A stretch of 63,634 bases of DNA. Source: Streptomyces adustus. GTDB taxonomy: Bacteria; Actinomycetota; Actinomycetes; Streptomycetales; Streptomycetaceae. The notes below the pieces were generated by a model. The model did not search any database. It had not been told where the DNA came from and saw only the letters and a program-made list of their open reading frames with translations. Within the stretch, counting starts at the first letter, position 1; every line of letters starts with the position of its first letter. Below are positions 1 through 9,353 of the stretch, one piece after another. A program made the position numbers and the translations under genes. The DNA is taken from contig NZ_VJZD01000025.1 of assembly GCF_009377175.1 (NCBI RefSeq), positions 1 to 63,634 on the forward strand, read 5' to 3'.

Positions 1-17
1 GGGGCGAGGCGGGGCGT

Positions 18-45
18 GTATAGAAATGCTGAATTTCGTATAGAA
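18..45 (+). promoter_or_regulatory. AT-rich direct repeat upstream of ornithine carbamoyltransferase (possible ArgR site)
   Basis: GTATAGAA occurs at 18-25 and again at 38-45, 20 bp apart (two helical turns), in an AT-rich island just before the carbamoyltransferase start. That layout would suit an arginine repressor, which binds paired AT-rich boxes, but the match to a Streptomyces ARG box is only general. It may equally be part of the core promoter. Confidence 0.3.
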
Positions 46-91
46 TTCCATCCGTCCCTGCCCCTGCACCCGCACCCGTTGGAGCGCCCCC

Positions 92-1102
92 ATGGCGACA
101 GTCCCGTCCGCCCTCGCCGGCCGCCACTTCCTCAAGGAGTTGGACTTCACCGGGGACGAGTTCCGCGGTCTGATCGAACTGTCCGCCGAGCTGAAGGCCG
201 CCAAGAAGGCCGGGACCGAGACGCGGTACCTGCGGGGCCGGAACATCGCGCTGATCTTCGCCAAGACCTCGACGCGCACGCGCTGCGCGTTCGAGGTCGC
301 GGCCGCCGACCAGGGTGCCTCGACGACCTACCTCGACCCGTCCGGCTCGCAGATGGGTCACAAGGAGTCCGTACGGGACACCGCGCGCGTCCTCGGCCGC
401 ATGTTCGACGCGATCCAGTACCGCGGTGACAGCCAGGCCGGTGTCGAGGAACTGGCGCGGTATGCGGGCGTGCCTGTCTACAACGGCCTCACCGACGACT
501 GGCACCCCACCCAGATGCTCGCCGACGTGCTGACGATGACCGAGCACAGCAGCAAGCCCCTGACGGAGATCGCCTTCGCCTACCTCGGCGACGCCCGCTT
601 CAACATGGGCAACTCCTACCTGATCACCGGCGCCCTGCTCGGCATGGACGTACGGATCGTCGCGCCGAAGGCGTACTGGCCCGCCCAGGAGATCGTCGAC
701 CGGGCCCGCGAGCTGGCCGGGACCAGCGGGGCCCGGGTCACCCTCACCGAGGACCTCGCGGACGGTGTCGCGGGCGCCGACTTCGTCGCCACCGACGTCT
801 GGGTCTCCATGGGCGAGCCCAAGGAGGTCTGGGACGAGCGGATCGAGGCCCTCGCCCCGTACGCCGTGACGATGGACGTGCTGCGCGCCACCGGCAATCC
901 CGGTGTGAAGTTCCTGCACTGCCTGCCCGCGTTCCACGACCTGGGCACCCAGGTCGGGCGCGACATCCACGAGCGGCACGGCCTGGAGTACCTGGAGGTG
1001 AGCGACGAGGTCTTCGAGTCGGAGCACTCGGTCGTCTTCGACGAGGCCGAGAACCGGCTGCACACCATCAAGGCGATCCTGGTCGCGACCCTCGCGCGTT
1101 AG
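92..1102 (+). CDS. argF: Ornithine carbamoyltransferase
   Basis: 336-residue cytoplasmic enzyme joining carbamoyl phosphate and L-ornithine to give citrulline, or the reverse in arginine catabolism. The carbamoyl-phosphate loop S-T-R-T-R is at residues 60-64 and the ornithine-loop motif HCLPAFHD is near residue 275; both are hallmarks of this family. The length is that of full OTCases. The ATG at 92 starts right at the conserved N-terminus. No other arginine gene is adjacent; an APC permease follows 150 bp downstream, so it could be the catabolic (arcB-type) paralogue rather than the biosynthetic one. Sequence alone does not settle the direction. Confidence 0.93.
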   Translation: MATVPSALAGRHFLKELDFTGDEFRGLIELSAELKAAKKAGTETRYLRGRNIALIFAKTSTRTRCAFEVAAADQGASTTYLDPSGSQMGHKESVRDTARVLGRMFDAIQYRGDSQAGVEELARYAGVPVYNGLTDDWHPTQMLADVLTMTEHSSKPLTEIAFAYLGDARFNMGNSYLITGALLGMDVRIVAPKAYWPAQEIVDRARELAGTSGARVTLTEDLADGVAGADFVATDVWVSMGEPKEVWDERIEALAPYAVTMDVLRATGNPGVKFLHCLPAFHDLGTQVGRDIHERHGLEYLEVSDEVFESEHSVVFDEAENRLHTIKAILVATLAR

Positions 1103-1252
1103 TTCTCGCCCCCCATCTCGACCTATCCTGACCGGCGGCCCGGAACCACCCCTTCCGTGGCCGTCGCGCGACCTCCCCCCGATGCCCGGCCCGGCCGGGC
1201 GGGGGACACCCCCGCGGTCGCACCCGCACCACCAGAAACGAGCACCACCCGC

Positions 1253-2764
1253 ATGCCCGCTCCCGCGACCAAGCTTCGTATCAAGTCCCCCGCCCTCCTC
1301 GTCGCCGAATCCGGCGCCGACCGCGCGGGCCACGGCCTCAAGCGCACCATGGGCCTCTTCCAGCTCATCTGCTTCGGCGTCGGCGCGATCGTCGGCACCG
1401 GCATCTTCGTCGGGCTCTCCGACTCGGTGGCGCAGGCCGGACCGGCCGTCGTCGTCTCCTTCGTCCTCGCCGCGATCACCTGCGTGTTCACCGCGCTCTC
1501 CTTCGCCGAGCTGGGCGGCGCGATCCCGGTCTCCGGATCGTCGTACTCCTTCGCCTACGCCGGACTCGGCGAGACCACCGCCTTCCTGGTCGGCTGGTGC
1601 CTGCTGCTGGAGTACGGCATCTCCATCTCGGCCGTCGCGGTCGGCTGGAGCCAGTACGTCAACGAGCTGCTCGACAGCCTGTTCGGCCACCAGCTGCCCG
1701 CCGCGCTCTCCGCCGGGCCGGGCGACGGCGGTTTCGTCAACCTGCCCGCCGTGATCGTCATCGCGATGGCCTGTGTGCTGCTGGTGCGCGGGGTGCGCGA
1801 GAGCGCCCGCGCCACCGCCGCCATGGCCGCGGTCAAGCTCACCATCCTGCTCGCGTTCTGTGTCATCGGCTACAGCGCCTTCAAGGACGGCAACCTCACC
1901 CCGTTCTCCCCGGCGGGCCTCGGCGGCATCGGCGCGGGCACGACGGCCGCCTTCTTCTCCTACATCGGCTTCGACGCGATCACCACGGCCGGCGAGGAGG
2001 CGAAGAACCCCCGCCGGGACATCCCGGTGGCGATCCTCGTCTGCATGGGCGTGGTGACCCTGCTGTACTGCGCGGTCGCCCTGGCCGCGATCGGCGCGAT
2101 CGGCGCCGACGAGGTCGGCGGCCGGCCCGCCGCGCTGTCGTACGTCGTCAACCGGGTCACCGGCTCCTCGATCGGCGGCGCCGTCGTCGCCTTCGGCGCG
2201 GTCGTCGCCATCGCCTCGGTGGTGCTCGCGGTGATGTACGGCCAGAGCCGCATCCTGATGTCGATGTCCCGGGACGGGCTCGTCCCGCGCGTCTTCGAGA
2301 AGGTCTCGCCCCGGACCTCGACCCCCGTGGCCGGCACCCTGATCATCGCGATCGTGTTCGCGATCCCGGCGGCCTTCGCCTCGCTGGACGCCGTGGTCAA
2401 CCTGTGCACCATCGGCACCCTGGCCGTGATGGCCGTCGTCAACCTCGCCGTCCTCGCGCTGCGCCGCCGCGAGCCGGGCCTCAACCGCACCTTCCGGGTC
2501 CCGTTCTACCCCGTGGCGCCCCTGCTCGGCATCGGCTTCTGCCTCTACCTGATGTACGAGACGGGCTGGACGACCTGGCTCCAGTTCGCCGTGTTCCTCG
2601 CGGTCGGACTCGGTGTGTACGCCGCTTACGGCCGTCGGCACTCCCGGCTGGCCACGACCGCGGCGGCCCCTTCGGCCACGGTGGCCACGGAGGTCGCCGA
2701 GGCCATGGCGGCCGGCACGCTGACGGCCGAGCTCACCGCGGACGTCGTTGAGGCGGCACGGTAG
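1253..2764 (+). CDS. APC-superfamily amino acid permease
   Basis: 503-residue integral membrane protein with about 12 hydrophobic segments. The first transmembrane region carries the APC substrate loop (FGVGAIVGTGIFVGLS). The motif FIGFDAITTAGEEAKNPRRDIP is typical of cationic amino acid transporters and related APC carriers. The ATG at 1253 is preferred over an upstream GTG at 1157 because the intervening residues are proline/arginine-rich and unlike any permease N-terminus. It probably imports or exchanges an amino acid; the neighbouring ornithine carbamoyltransferase hints at arginine or ornithine. Its last 32 bp overlap the convergent ATPase gene. Confidence 0.85.
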   Translation: MPAPATKLRIKSPALLVAESGADRAGHGLKRTMGLFQLICFGVGAIVGTGIFVGLSDSVAQAGPAVVVSFVLAAITCVFTALSFAELGGAIPVSGSSYSFAYAGLGETTAFLVGWCLLLEYGISISAVAVGWSQYVNELLDSLFGHQLPAALSAGPGDGGFVNLPAVIVIAMACVLLVRGVRESARATAAMAAVKLTILLAFCVIGYSAFKDGNLTPFSPAGLGGIGAGTTAAFFSYIGFDAITTAGEEAKNPRRDIPVAILVCMGVVTLLYCAVALAAIGAIGADEVGGRPAALSYVVNRVTGSSIGGAVVAFGAVVAIASVVLAVMYGQSRILMSMSRDGLVPRVFEKVSPRTSTPVAGTLIIAIVFAIPAAFASLDAVVNLCTIGTLAVMAVVNLAVLALRRREPGLNRTFRVPFYPVAPLLGIGFCLYLMYETGWTTWLQFAVFLAVGLGVYAAYGRRHSRLATTAAAPSATVATEVAEAMAAGTLTAELTADVVEAAR

Positions 2765-3185
2765 CCAGCCGGAACCAGACCGCCTTGCCGGAGTCGGTGG
2801 GGCGGTGACCGCAGGACGAGCTCAGGGCGCGGATCAGCAGCAGACCGCGCCCGTGCTCCTGCCACGGGTCCGGTGCCGCGACGGCGGGCCGGGTGAGATC
2901 CCGCGGCGGCGCCGGGTCGGGATCGTGCACCTCGACCTGGCAGCCGGACGGCCGCAGCTCCACCACCAGCTCTATCGGAGCGGACCCGGCGGTGTGCTCC
3001 ACGGCGTTCGCCACCAGCTCGGCGGTGAGCAGCTCCGCCGTGTCGCTGTCCGCGCCGTGCGGCACCTCGGCCAGCGCCGTACGGACCAGGGCACGGGCCA
3101 CCGGCACGGCCGCGGCGGTGTGCGGCAGCGCGATGCGCCAGGAGGCGGAGGCGGAAGGGCGTTCTTGCAAGGCGAGTCCGTTCAT
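2733..3185 (-). CDS. ATP-binding protein, HATPase_c anti-sigma/regulator type
   Basis: 150-residue protein of the GHKL ATPase fold found in many copies in Streptomyces, related to SpoIIAB/RsbW anti-sigma kinases. An N-box-like ELVANAVEHT, a D-P-D segment in place of the G1 box and the glycine-rich GRGLLLIRALSS are visible. I start it at the ATG at 3185, because the extra residues of a longer version look non-conserved. It has no sigma factor or antagonist beside it. Its 3' end overlaps the permease gene by 32 bp, so the two are convergent and may interfere at termination. Confidence 0.75.
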   Translation of the reverse strand: MNGLALQERPSASASWRIALPHTAAAVPVARALVRTALAEVPHGADSDTAELLTAELVANAVEHTAGSAPIELVVELRPSGCQVEVHDPDPAPPRDLTRPAVAAPDPWQEHGRGLLLIRALSSSCGHRPTDSGKAVWFRLATVPPQRRPR

Positions 3186-3537
3186 GGCGCAGGCCACCTC
3201 GTGATCGACATCAGGCCGGCCTGCTTTCAATCCTCAGGAATGGTACGGCGCCCTCCGTCAGGTACGTACGACGGGCGTCGGTCGGGGCCAGTGACCCCGA
3301 CAACGAGCGGCTTACCCGGACCGACCCCCGGTCTCCCACGACTGCCCCGATTGTTACCGCGCTATTGACTCCCTGTGACCCCCGTGACGGTTGTGACGGA
3401 TGAAGGGGCATTCGGTCACACGGTGACACCACATCGGCCTATCGCGCACTCGTGACGACAGTCAGATATCGGTGATAGCTTCGTGAGGTAGAGACCGGAC
3501 AGGCAGTGCCCGCGCTCCCGCCCGAGGAGGCCGCCCC
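3186..3537. other. 352-bp intergenic region between the ATPase gene and the enoyl-CoA hydratase operon
   Basis: It holds the divergent promoters of both flanking genes. Several TTGAC/GTGAC hexamers lie between 3360 and 3470, and the GTGACGACAGTCA element is listed separately. Small frames on either strand here lack ribosome sites and family resemblance, so I call no gene. Confidence 0.6.
3452..3479 (+). promoter_or_regulatory. Shared promoter/operator of the aryl-CoA cluster, copy 1
   Basis: GTGACGACAGTCA at 3452-3464 recurs exactly at 9281-9293. Read as a promoter it gives -35 GTGACG, 16 bp, -10 GATAGC (3474-3479), about 58 bp before the hydratase start. Inside it, TGAC-N4-GTCA is an inverted repeat and a possible PaaX operator. 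Confidence 0.55.
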
Positions 3538-4365
3538 ATGAGTCCCTTCACCGGCTCCGCCACCCGTACCCCGGACTGGCGGCATCTGCGCGTCGAGCAC
3601 GCCGACGGAGTCGCCACCGTCACCCTCTCCCGCCCCGACAAGCTCAACGCACTCACCTTCGGCGCCTACGCCGACCTGCGCGACCTGCTGGCGGAGCTGT
3701 CCCGGGAGCGGTCGGTACGGGCTCTGGTGCTGGCCGGCGAGGGGCGTGGCTTCTGCTCCGGCGGCGACGTCGACGAGATCATCGGCGCCACCCTGGCGAT
3801 GGACACCGCCCAGCTCCTCGACTTCAACCGGATGACCGGGCAGGTCGTGCGGGCCGTACGGGAGTGCCCGTTCCCGGTGATCGCGGCGGTGCACGGGGTG
3901 GCGGCCGGAGCGGGAGCGGTGCTCGCGCTCGCCGCGGACTTCCGGGTCGCCGACCCCTCCGCCCGCTTCGCCTTCCTGTTCACCCGGGTCGGTCTGTCCG
4001 GCGGCGACATGGGCGCGGCCTATCTGCTGCCCAGGATCGTCGGCCTCGGACACGCGACCCGGCTGCTGATGCTGGGCGAGCCGGTGCGCGCACCCGAGGC
4101 CGAGCGGATCGGCCTGATCAGCGAGCTGACGGAGGAGGGCCGCACGGTCGAGGCCGCCCACGCGCTGGCCCGCCGGCTGGCCGACGGCCCCGCCCTCGCC
4201 CACGCCCAGACGAAGGCGCTGCTCACCGCGGAGCTGGACATGCCGCTGGCGGCGTCGGTGGAGCTGGACGCCTCGACCCAGGCCCTGCTGATGAACGGCG
4301 AGGACTACGCCGAGTTCCACGCGGCCTTCACCGAGAAGCGCGCGCCCAAGTGGCGCGGGAGGTGA
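3538..4365 (+). CDS. Enoyl-CoA hydratase/isomerase family protein (aryl-CoA catabolic operon)
   Basis: 275-residue crotonase-fold protein. The oxyanion-hole motifs are clear: RGFCSGGDVDEI near residue 75, and the GVAAGAGAVLALAADFR and LFTRVGLSGGDMGAAYLLPR stretches. The ATG at 3538 follows a GAGGAGG ribosome site. Its stop overlaps the start of the fused flavoprotein by four bases, so the two are translationally coupled. It probably acts after ring reduction in the 2-aminobenzoyl-CoA pathway, as a hydratase or ring-opening hydrolase. The family is catalytically diverse, so the exact reaction is inference. Confidence 0.87.
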   Translation: MSPFTGSATRTPDWRHLRVEHADGVATVTLSRPDKLNALTFGAYADLRDLLAELSRERSVRALVLAGEGRGFCSGGDVDEIIGATLAMDTAQLLDFNRMTGQVVRAVRECPFPVIAAVHGVAAGAGAVLALAADFRVADPSARFAFLFTRVGLSGGDMGAAYLLPRIVGLGHATRLLMLGEPVRAPEAERIGLISELTEEGRTVEAAHALARRLADGPALAHAQTKALLTAELDMPLAASVELDASTQALLMNGEDYAEFHAAFTEKRAPKWRGR

Positions 4366-6740
4366 CGACCAGGGTGGCCACCACGGTGACGCGCGAATCG
4401 GCGGGAGAGACGACCGCAGGGGCGACCGAGAGGGCGACCGTCGAGGCGAAGGGAGGGGCGGCCGGGCAGGTCCGGAAGGTCGCCGTCGTCGGCGGCGGGC
4501 CCGGCGGCCTGTACACCGCGGCCCTGCTCAAACGCCTCGACCCCACCCGGGAGATCACCGTGTGGGAGCGCAACGCCCCCGACGACACCTTCGGCTTCGG
4601 GGTCGTGCTGTCCGACGAGACGCTCGGCGGCATCGAGCACGCGGACCCGGTGGTCCACGAGGCGCTCAAGGCCGAGTTCGTACGCTGGGACGACATCGAC
4701 ATCGTGCACCGGGGCGTGCGCCACCGCTCGGGCGGCCACGGCTTCGCCGCACTGGGCCGGCGCCGGCTGCTGGAGATCCTGCACGAGCGGTGCCGCTCGC
4801 TCGGCGTGGAGCTGCGCTTTCGCACCGAGGCGCCGCACCCGGCCCGGCTGGCGCAGACCTACGACCTGGTCGTCGCCGCCGACGGCGTGCACAGCACCAC
4901 CCGCGAGGCCTTCGCCGACGTCTTCCGGCCCGCCCTGACCGGCCACCGCTGCCGTTACATCTGGCTCGCCGCGGACTTCGCCTTCGACGCCTTCCGCTTC
5001 GAGGTCGCCGAGACCGAGCACGGCGTGATGCAGCTGCACGGCTACCCCTACGCGGCCGACGCCTCCACGGTCATCGTCGAGATGCGCGAGGAGGTGTGGC
5101 GGGCGGCCGGGTTCGACGAACTCGACGAGGGCGAGTCGGTCGACCGCTGCGCCAAGATCTTCTCCGACGCGCTCGGCGGCCGGCCGCTGCGTTCCCGCAA
5201 CTCCCTGTGGACCACCTTCCGTACGGTGGTCAACGAGCGCTGGTCGCACGGCAATGTCGTCCTCCTCGGCGACGCCGCCCACACCGCCCACTTCTCCATC
5301 GGCTCCGGCACCAAACTGGCCGTCGAGGACGCCCTGGCCCTGGCCGCCTGCCTGACCGAACAGGACACGACGGCAGCGGCCCTCGCCGCCTACGAGCAGG
5401 AGCGCAGGCCGGTCGTCGCCTCCACCCAGCGGGCGGCCCGCGCGAGCCTGGAGTGGTTCGAGAACGTCGGCCTGTACCTCGGCCAGCGGCCCCGTCAGTT
5501 CGCCTTCAACCTGCTCACCCGCAGCCGCCGGGTCACCCATGACAACCTGCGGCTGCGCGACGCCCACTTCACCGGCTCCGTGGAGCGCGAGTTCGGCTGT
5601 CCGCCCGGCACACCCCCGATGTTCACCCCCTTCCGGCTGCGTGGTCTGACCCTGCCCAACCGCGTCGTCGTGTCCCCCATGGACATGTACTCGGCGGTCG
5701 ACGGCGTGCCCGGCGACTTCCACCTGGTCCACCTGGGCGCCCGGGCGCTGGGCGGGGCGGGGCTGGTGATGACCGAGATGGTGTGCGTGAGCGAGACGGG
5801 CCGGATCACCCCCGGCTGCACCGGCCTCTACACCGGCCGGCAGACCGAGGCCTGGCGGCGGATCACCGACTTCGTGCACGCCCGCTCGCCGGGCGGCGCC
5901 ATCGGGGTGCAGCTCGGCCACAGCGGCCGCAAGGGCTCCACCCGGCTGATGTGGGAGGGCATCGACCAGCCGCTGCCCGAGGGTAACTGGCCGCTCGTGG
6001 CCGCCTCGCCGCTGCCGTACCGGCCGGAGAGCCAGACCCCCCGCCAGCTCTCCCGCGCGCAACTCACCGACATCCGGGAGCAGTTCACGGCCGCCACCTG
6101 GCGTGCCGCCCGGGCCGGCTTCGACCTGCTCGAACTCCACTGCGCCCACGGCTATCTGCTCTCCGGATTCCTCTCCCCGCTGACCAACCGGCGCACCGAC
6201 GCCTACGGCGGATCGCTCGCGAAACGGCTGCGGTTCCCGCTGGAGGTCTTCGACGCCGTACGCGGGGTGTGGCCCGAGGAGCGGCCCATGACCGTACGCA
6301 TCTCGGCCACCGACTGGGCCGCCGACGGCACCACGGCCGAGGACGCGGTCGAGATCGCCCGTGCCTTCGCCGCGCACGGCGCCGACGCGATCGACGTGTC
6401 GACCGGCCAGGTGGTGGCCGAGGAGGAGCCGGACTTCGGGCGGTCGTACCAGACGCCGTTCGCCGACCGGATCCGGCACGAGGTCGGCATCCCGGTGATC
6501 GCGGTCGGCGCGATCTCCTCCTGGGACGACGTCAACTCCCTCATCCTGGCCGGGCGTACGGACCTCGTCGCGCTGGCCCGCCCGCATCTCTACGATCCGC
6601 ACTGGACGTTGCACGCCGCCGCCGAGCAGGGGTACGAGGGTCCGGGCGTCGTCTGGCCCGAGCCCTACCGCGCGGGCAGCAGGCCCCCGCGGACCGGGCG
6701 CACGGACGCGCCCAAGCCCCGTCTGTCACTGGGTACTTGA
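4362..6740 (+). CDS. Fused aryl-CoA flavin monooxygenase / old-yellow-enzyme reductase (2-aminobenzoyl-CoA or salicylyl-CoA type)
   Basis: 792-residue two-domain enzyme. Residues about 38-410 are a FAD-dependent aromatic hydroxylase: Rossmann VVGGGPGGLYTAAL, VAADGVHSTTRE, and GDAAHTAHFSIGSGTKLAVE. Residues about 419-770 are an FMN old-yellow-enzyme domain (MFTPFRLRGLTLPNRVVVSP, HCAHGYLLSGFLSP, TNRRTDAYGGS). This architecture is that of 2-aminobenzoyl-CoA monooxygenase/reductase of Azoarcus evansii and of bifunctional salicylyl-CoA 5-hydroxylases. The GTG at 4362 overlaps the hydratase stop. The first 38 residues are Thr/Ala-rich and probably disordered. With no gentisate dioxygenase nearby, the anthranilate route is the better fit. 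Confidence 0.85.
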   Translation: MTTRVATTVTRESAGETTAGATERATVEAKGGAAGQVRKVAVVGGGPGGLYTAALLKRLDPTREITVWERNAPDDTFGFGVVLSDETLGGIEHADPVVHEALKAEFVRWDDIDIVHRGVRHRSGGHGFAALGRRRLLEILHERCRSLGVELRFRTEAPHPARLAQTYDLVVAADGVHSTTREAFADVFRPALTGHRCRYIWLAADFAFDAFRFEVAETEHGVMQLHGYPYAADASTVIVEMREEVWRAAGFDELDEGESVDRCAKIFSDALGGRPLRSRNSLWTTFRTVVNERWSHGNVVLLGDAAHTAHFSIGSGTKLAVEDALALAACLTEQDTTAAALAAYEQERRPVVASTQRAARASLEWFENVGLYLGQRPRQFAFNLLTRSRRVTHDNLRLRDAHFTGSVEREFGCPPGTPPMFTPFRLRGLTLPNRVVVSPMDMYSAVDGVPGDFHLVHLGARALGGAGLVMTEMVCVSETGRITPGCTGLYTGRQTEAWRRITDFVHARSPGGAIGVQLGHSGRKGSTRLMWEGIDQPLPEGNWPLVAASPLPYRPESQTPRQLSRAQLTDIREQFTAATWRAARAGFDLLELHCAHGYLLSGFLSPLTNRRTDAYGGSLAKRLRFPLEVFDAVRGVWPEERPMTVRISATDWAADGTTAEDAVEIARAFAAHGADAIDVSTGQVVAEEEPDFGRSYQTPFADRIRHEVGIPVIAVGAISSWDDVNSLILAGRTDLVALARPHLYDPHWTLHAAAEQGYEGPGVVWPEPYRAGSRPPRTGRTDAPKPRLSLGT

Positions 6741-6762
6741 GCATGTGCCGGCCCTCGGCGCG

Positions 6763-7575
6763 TCACAGGCCCACGAACTCCGCCCCGGTGTCCCGCAGTC
6801 GTGCGTGCAGCTCCCGGAACACCGTCGCCGAGCGCTCGCCCGGCCAGTCCGCGGGGAGCAGCCGGACGGGCAGTCCGGGGTCGGTGTAGGGCAGTCGGCG
6901 CCAGGAGTCCAGGGCGAGCAGATAGTCGCGGTAGGCCGCCTCGGGCGAGGCCTCCGCGCGGTGCTCCCAGTCGTGCAGCACGCGCGCGTGCCGGTCGAGG
7001 TACTCCTCGTGCTCCTTGGCGATCGCCGCCAGGTCCCACCAGCGCGAGACCGCCTCGACGGTGGGCGCGAAGCCCAGGTGCTCACCGCGGAAGAAGTCGA
7101 CGTACGGATCGAGGTGCAGCCGCTGGAGCGTGTGCCGGGCCTCCTCGTGCAGCCGGGCCGGGGCGATCCACACGCCCGGCGCGGCGGTGCCGAAGCCGAG
7201 ACCGGCCAGCCGGGAGCGCAGGACGTGCCGCTTCTGCCGCTCCGACTCCGGTACGGAGAACACGGCCAGCACCCAGCCCTCGTCGGCCGGCGGGGCCGTG
7301 GCGTAGATCCGGCGGTCGCCGTCCTCCAGCAGCTGCCGGGCCTCCGGGGACAGTTCGTACCCGGCCGCGCCCTGCGCGGTACGGGCCGGCAGCAGCAGAC
7401 CGCGCCGCTTGAGCCGGGACACCGACGACCTGACGGAGGGCGCGTCCACGCCGACCGCGGCCAGCAGTCTGATCAGCTCGGCGACGGGCATCGGGCCGGG
7501 CATGAAGCGGCCGTACGCGCCGTAGAGCGTGACGATGAGGGACCGGGGGGCGTGCTGCTCGGACACGTTGATCAT
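6763..7575 (-). CDS. PaaX-family transcriptional regulator
   Basis: 270-residue regulator with an N-terminal winged helix (SLIVTLYGAYGR, then SVRSSVSRLKRRGLL) and the PaaX central and C-terminal regions. PaaX of the phenylacetate pathway is a repressor released by phenylacetyl-CoA; by analogy this one probably senses an aryl-CoA made by the ligase encoded 40 bp upstream in the same operon. I use the ATG at 7575, right before the conserved N-terminus. It converges on the flavoprotein gene with only 22 bp between stops. It is the only dedicated regulator in the cluster and so the obvious candidate for the shared element at 3452 and 9281. Confidence 0.83.
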   Translation of the reverse strand: MINVSEQHAPRSLIVTLYGAYGRFMPGPMPVAELIRLLAAVGVDAPSVRSSVSRLKRRGLLLPARTAQGAAGYELSPEARQLLEDGDRRIYATAPPADEGWVLAVFSVPESERQKRHVLRSRLAGLGFGTAAPGVWIAPARLHEEARHTLQRLHLDPYVDFFRGEHLGFAPTVEAVSRWWDLAAIAKEHEEYLDRHARVLHDWEHRAEASPEAAYRDYLLALDSWRRLPYTDPGLPVRLLPADWPGERSATVFRELHARLRDTGAEFVGL

Positions 7576-7615
7576 CTTAGGTCGTCGAGGCCGTCGCGGG
7601 GCACCACAGGGTGCA

Positions 7616-9217
7616 TCACCGCTGGTCACCCTCGGTACGCAGGCGGAAGCGCTGGAGCTTTCCGGTCGCCGTGCGCGGCAGCGCGTCCAGAAAGACGATC
7701 TCGCGCGGACACTTGTACGGGGCCAGTTCCTCCCTGACGAAGGCGCGCAACGCCTCCGCGTCCGCCCGCGCGCCCTCCCGCAGCACGGCGTACGCCACCA
7801 CGACCTGCCCGCGCGCCTCGTCGGGCCGCCCGACCACCGCGGCCTCGACGACGTCCGGGTGGCGCAGCAGCGCGTCCTCGACCTCCGGTCCTGCGATGTT
7901 GTACCCGGCCGAGATGATCATGTCGTCGGCGCGGGCAACATAGCGGAAGTAGCCGTCGGGGTCGCGGACGTAGGTGTCGCCGGTGATGTTCCAGCCGTCG
8001 CGCACGTACTCCCGCTGCCGCGGGTCGGCGAGATAGCGGCAGCCGACCGGACCGCGCACCGCCAGCAGACCGGGCTCCCCGTCGAGTACCGGGTTGCCGC
8101 TCTCGTCCTGCACGCGCGCGTGCCAGCCCGGCACGGGCACCCCGGTGGTGCCGGGCCGGATGTGCTCGTCCGCGGCCGAGATGAAGATGTGCAGCAGCTC
8201 GGTGGCGCCGATGCCGTTGATGACCCGCAGCCCGGTCCGCTCGTGCCAGGCCCGCCAGGTGGCCGCGGGCAGGTTCTCGCCCGCGGAGACACAGCGGCGC
8301 AGCGACGACACGTCGTGCCCGTCCAGTTCGGCGAGCATCGCGCGGTACGCGGTCGGCGCGGTGAACAGCACGGAGACCCGGTGCTCGGCGATCGCGGGCA
8401 ACAGCTGCCGGGGCGCGGCCTGTTCGAGCAGCAGGGCGCTGGCACCGGCCCGCATAGGGAAGACCACGAGGCCGCCGAGCCCGAAGGTGAAGCCGAGCGG
8501 GGGACTGCCCGCGAAGACGTCGTCCGGCCGCGGCTGGAGGATCCGCCGGGAGAAGGTGTCCGCGACGGCCAGGACGTCCCGGTGGAAGTGCATGCAGCCC
8601 TTGGGGCGGCCGGTGGTGCCGGAGGTGAAGGCGATCAGCGCGACGTCGTCGGCCGCCGTGTCCACGGCCCGGTACGGGGTGGCGGGCGCCGGGCGGTTGA
8701 GCAGGTCGTCGAGCCCGTCGCCGCCGTACGTCGTGATCCGCAGGCCGGGTACCTCCGCCTTGGCCAGGTCGTCGACGGCCCGGATGTCGCACAGCGCGTG
8801 CCGGACCCGCGCGATCTCGCACATCGTGCGCAGCTCGTGCGGGCGTTGCCGGTCCAGCACCGTGACCGCGACCGCGCCCGCCTTCAGCACCGCCAGCCAG
8901 CAGGCGGCCAGCCACGGCGTGGTGGGGCCGCGCAGCAGGACGCGGTTGCCCGGGACGACGCCGAGGTCACCGGTGAGCAGATGGGCGAGCCGGTCCACCC
9001 GGGCGCGCAGTTCCCCGTAGGTCCAGGTCCCGTCGGTGGGGGTGCGGAACACCGGGCGGCCGGGGTCGGCGTGGTCCAGGAGCTCGGCGGCGCAGTTCAG
9101 TCGTTCGGGGTAGCACAGCTCCGGCAGGTCGAAGCGGAGCTCGGGCCACTGCTCGGGCGGCGGGAGATGGTCGCGCGCGAAGGTGTCGACGTGCGCGGAG
9201 TGGATCGGGCCGGCCAT
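7616..9217 (-). CDS. Aryl-CoA ligase (benzoate / 2-aminobenzoate-CoA ligase type)
   Basis: 533-residue ANL-superfamily adenylating enzyme. The P-loop-like AFTSGTTGRPKGCMHFHRD, the A5 region GIGATELLHIF and the C-terminal PRTATGKLQRFRL with its catalytic lysine are all present. The N-terminal layout (HVDTFARDHLPPPEQWPEL) is that of benzoate/anthranilate-CoA ligases. It would activate the aromatic acid with ATP and CoA as the first pathway step. The ATG at 9217 is preferred to an upstream ATG. It is divergent from the acyl-CoA dehydrogenase and shares its 136-bp promoter region. Confidence 0.85.
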   Translation of the reverse strand: MAGPIHSAHVDTFARDHLPPPEQWPELRFDLPELCYPERLNCAAELLDHADPGRPVFRTPTDGTWTYGELRARVDRLAHLLTGDLGVVPGNRVLLRGPTTPWLAACWLAVLKAGAVAVTVLDRQRPHELRTMCEIARVRHALCDIRAVDDLAKAEVPGLRITTYGGDGLDDLLNRPAPATPYRAVDTAADDVALIAFTSGTTGRPKGCMHFHRDVLAVADTFSRRILQPRPDDVFAGSPPLGFTFGLGGLVVFPMRAGASALLLEQAAPRQLLPAIAEHRVSVLFTAPTAYRAMLAELDGHDVSSLRRCVSAGENLPAATWRAWHERTGLRVINGIGATELLHIFISAADEHIRPGTTGVPVPGWHARVQDESGNPVLDGEPGLLAVRGPVGCRYLADPRQREYVRDGWNITGDTYVRDPDGYFRYVARADDMIISAGYNIAGPEVEDALLRHPDVVEAAVVGRPDEARGQVVVAYAVLREGARADAEALRAFVREELAPYKCPREIVFLDALPRTATGKLQRFRLRTEGDQR

Positions 9218-9266
9218 GGGCGTTCGCCCCCTTGCCGTCGTGGGCGTCGTGTGGGCTCGCACAAGG

Positions 9267-9308
9267 AGCGTATCGCCTTGGTGACGACAGTCAACGGTAC
9301 GCGATACC
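9267..9308. promoter_or_regulatory. Bidirectional promoter/operator between ligase and acyl-CoA dehydrogenase (shared element copy 2)
   Basis: Plus strand: GTGACGACAGTCA at 9281-9293, giving -35 GTGACG, 16 bp, -10 GATACC (9303-9308) for the dehydrogenase. Minus strand: TTGACT (9294-9289), 16 bp, TACGCT (9272-9267) for the ligase. The two -35 regions overlap inside the TGAC-N4-GTCA repeat, so one bound repressor could shut both. An ACGGTA-N5-TACCGT repeat follows. Confidence 0.55.
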
Positions 9309-9353
9309 GTCGGGGGTGGGAGTGGCCGTACAGGTCAGGAGAGAGGACCGGCG

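Noticed and set aside
1157..1252. Earlier GTG start for the first permease, adding 32 residues
   Set aside because: The extension is Pro/Arg/Ala-rich without ribosome site; ATG 1253 fits family N-termini.
3211..3432. 73-codon minus-strand frame in the 352-bp gap
   Set aside because: No recognisable motif or ribosome site, and it overlaps the likely promoters.
4305..6614. Minus-strand frame antisense to the fused flavoprotein
   Set aside because: Composition typical of antisense noise, no ribosome site.
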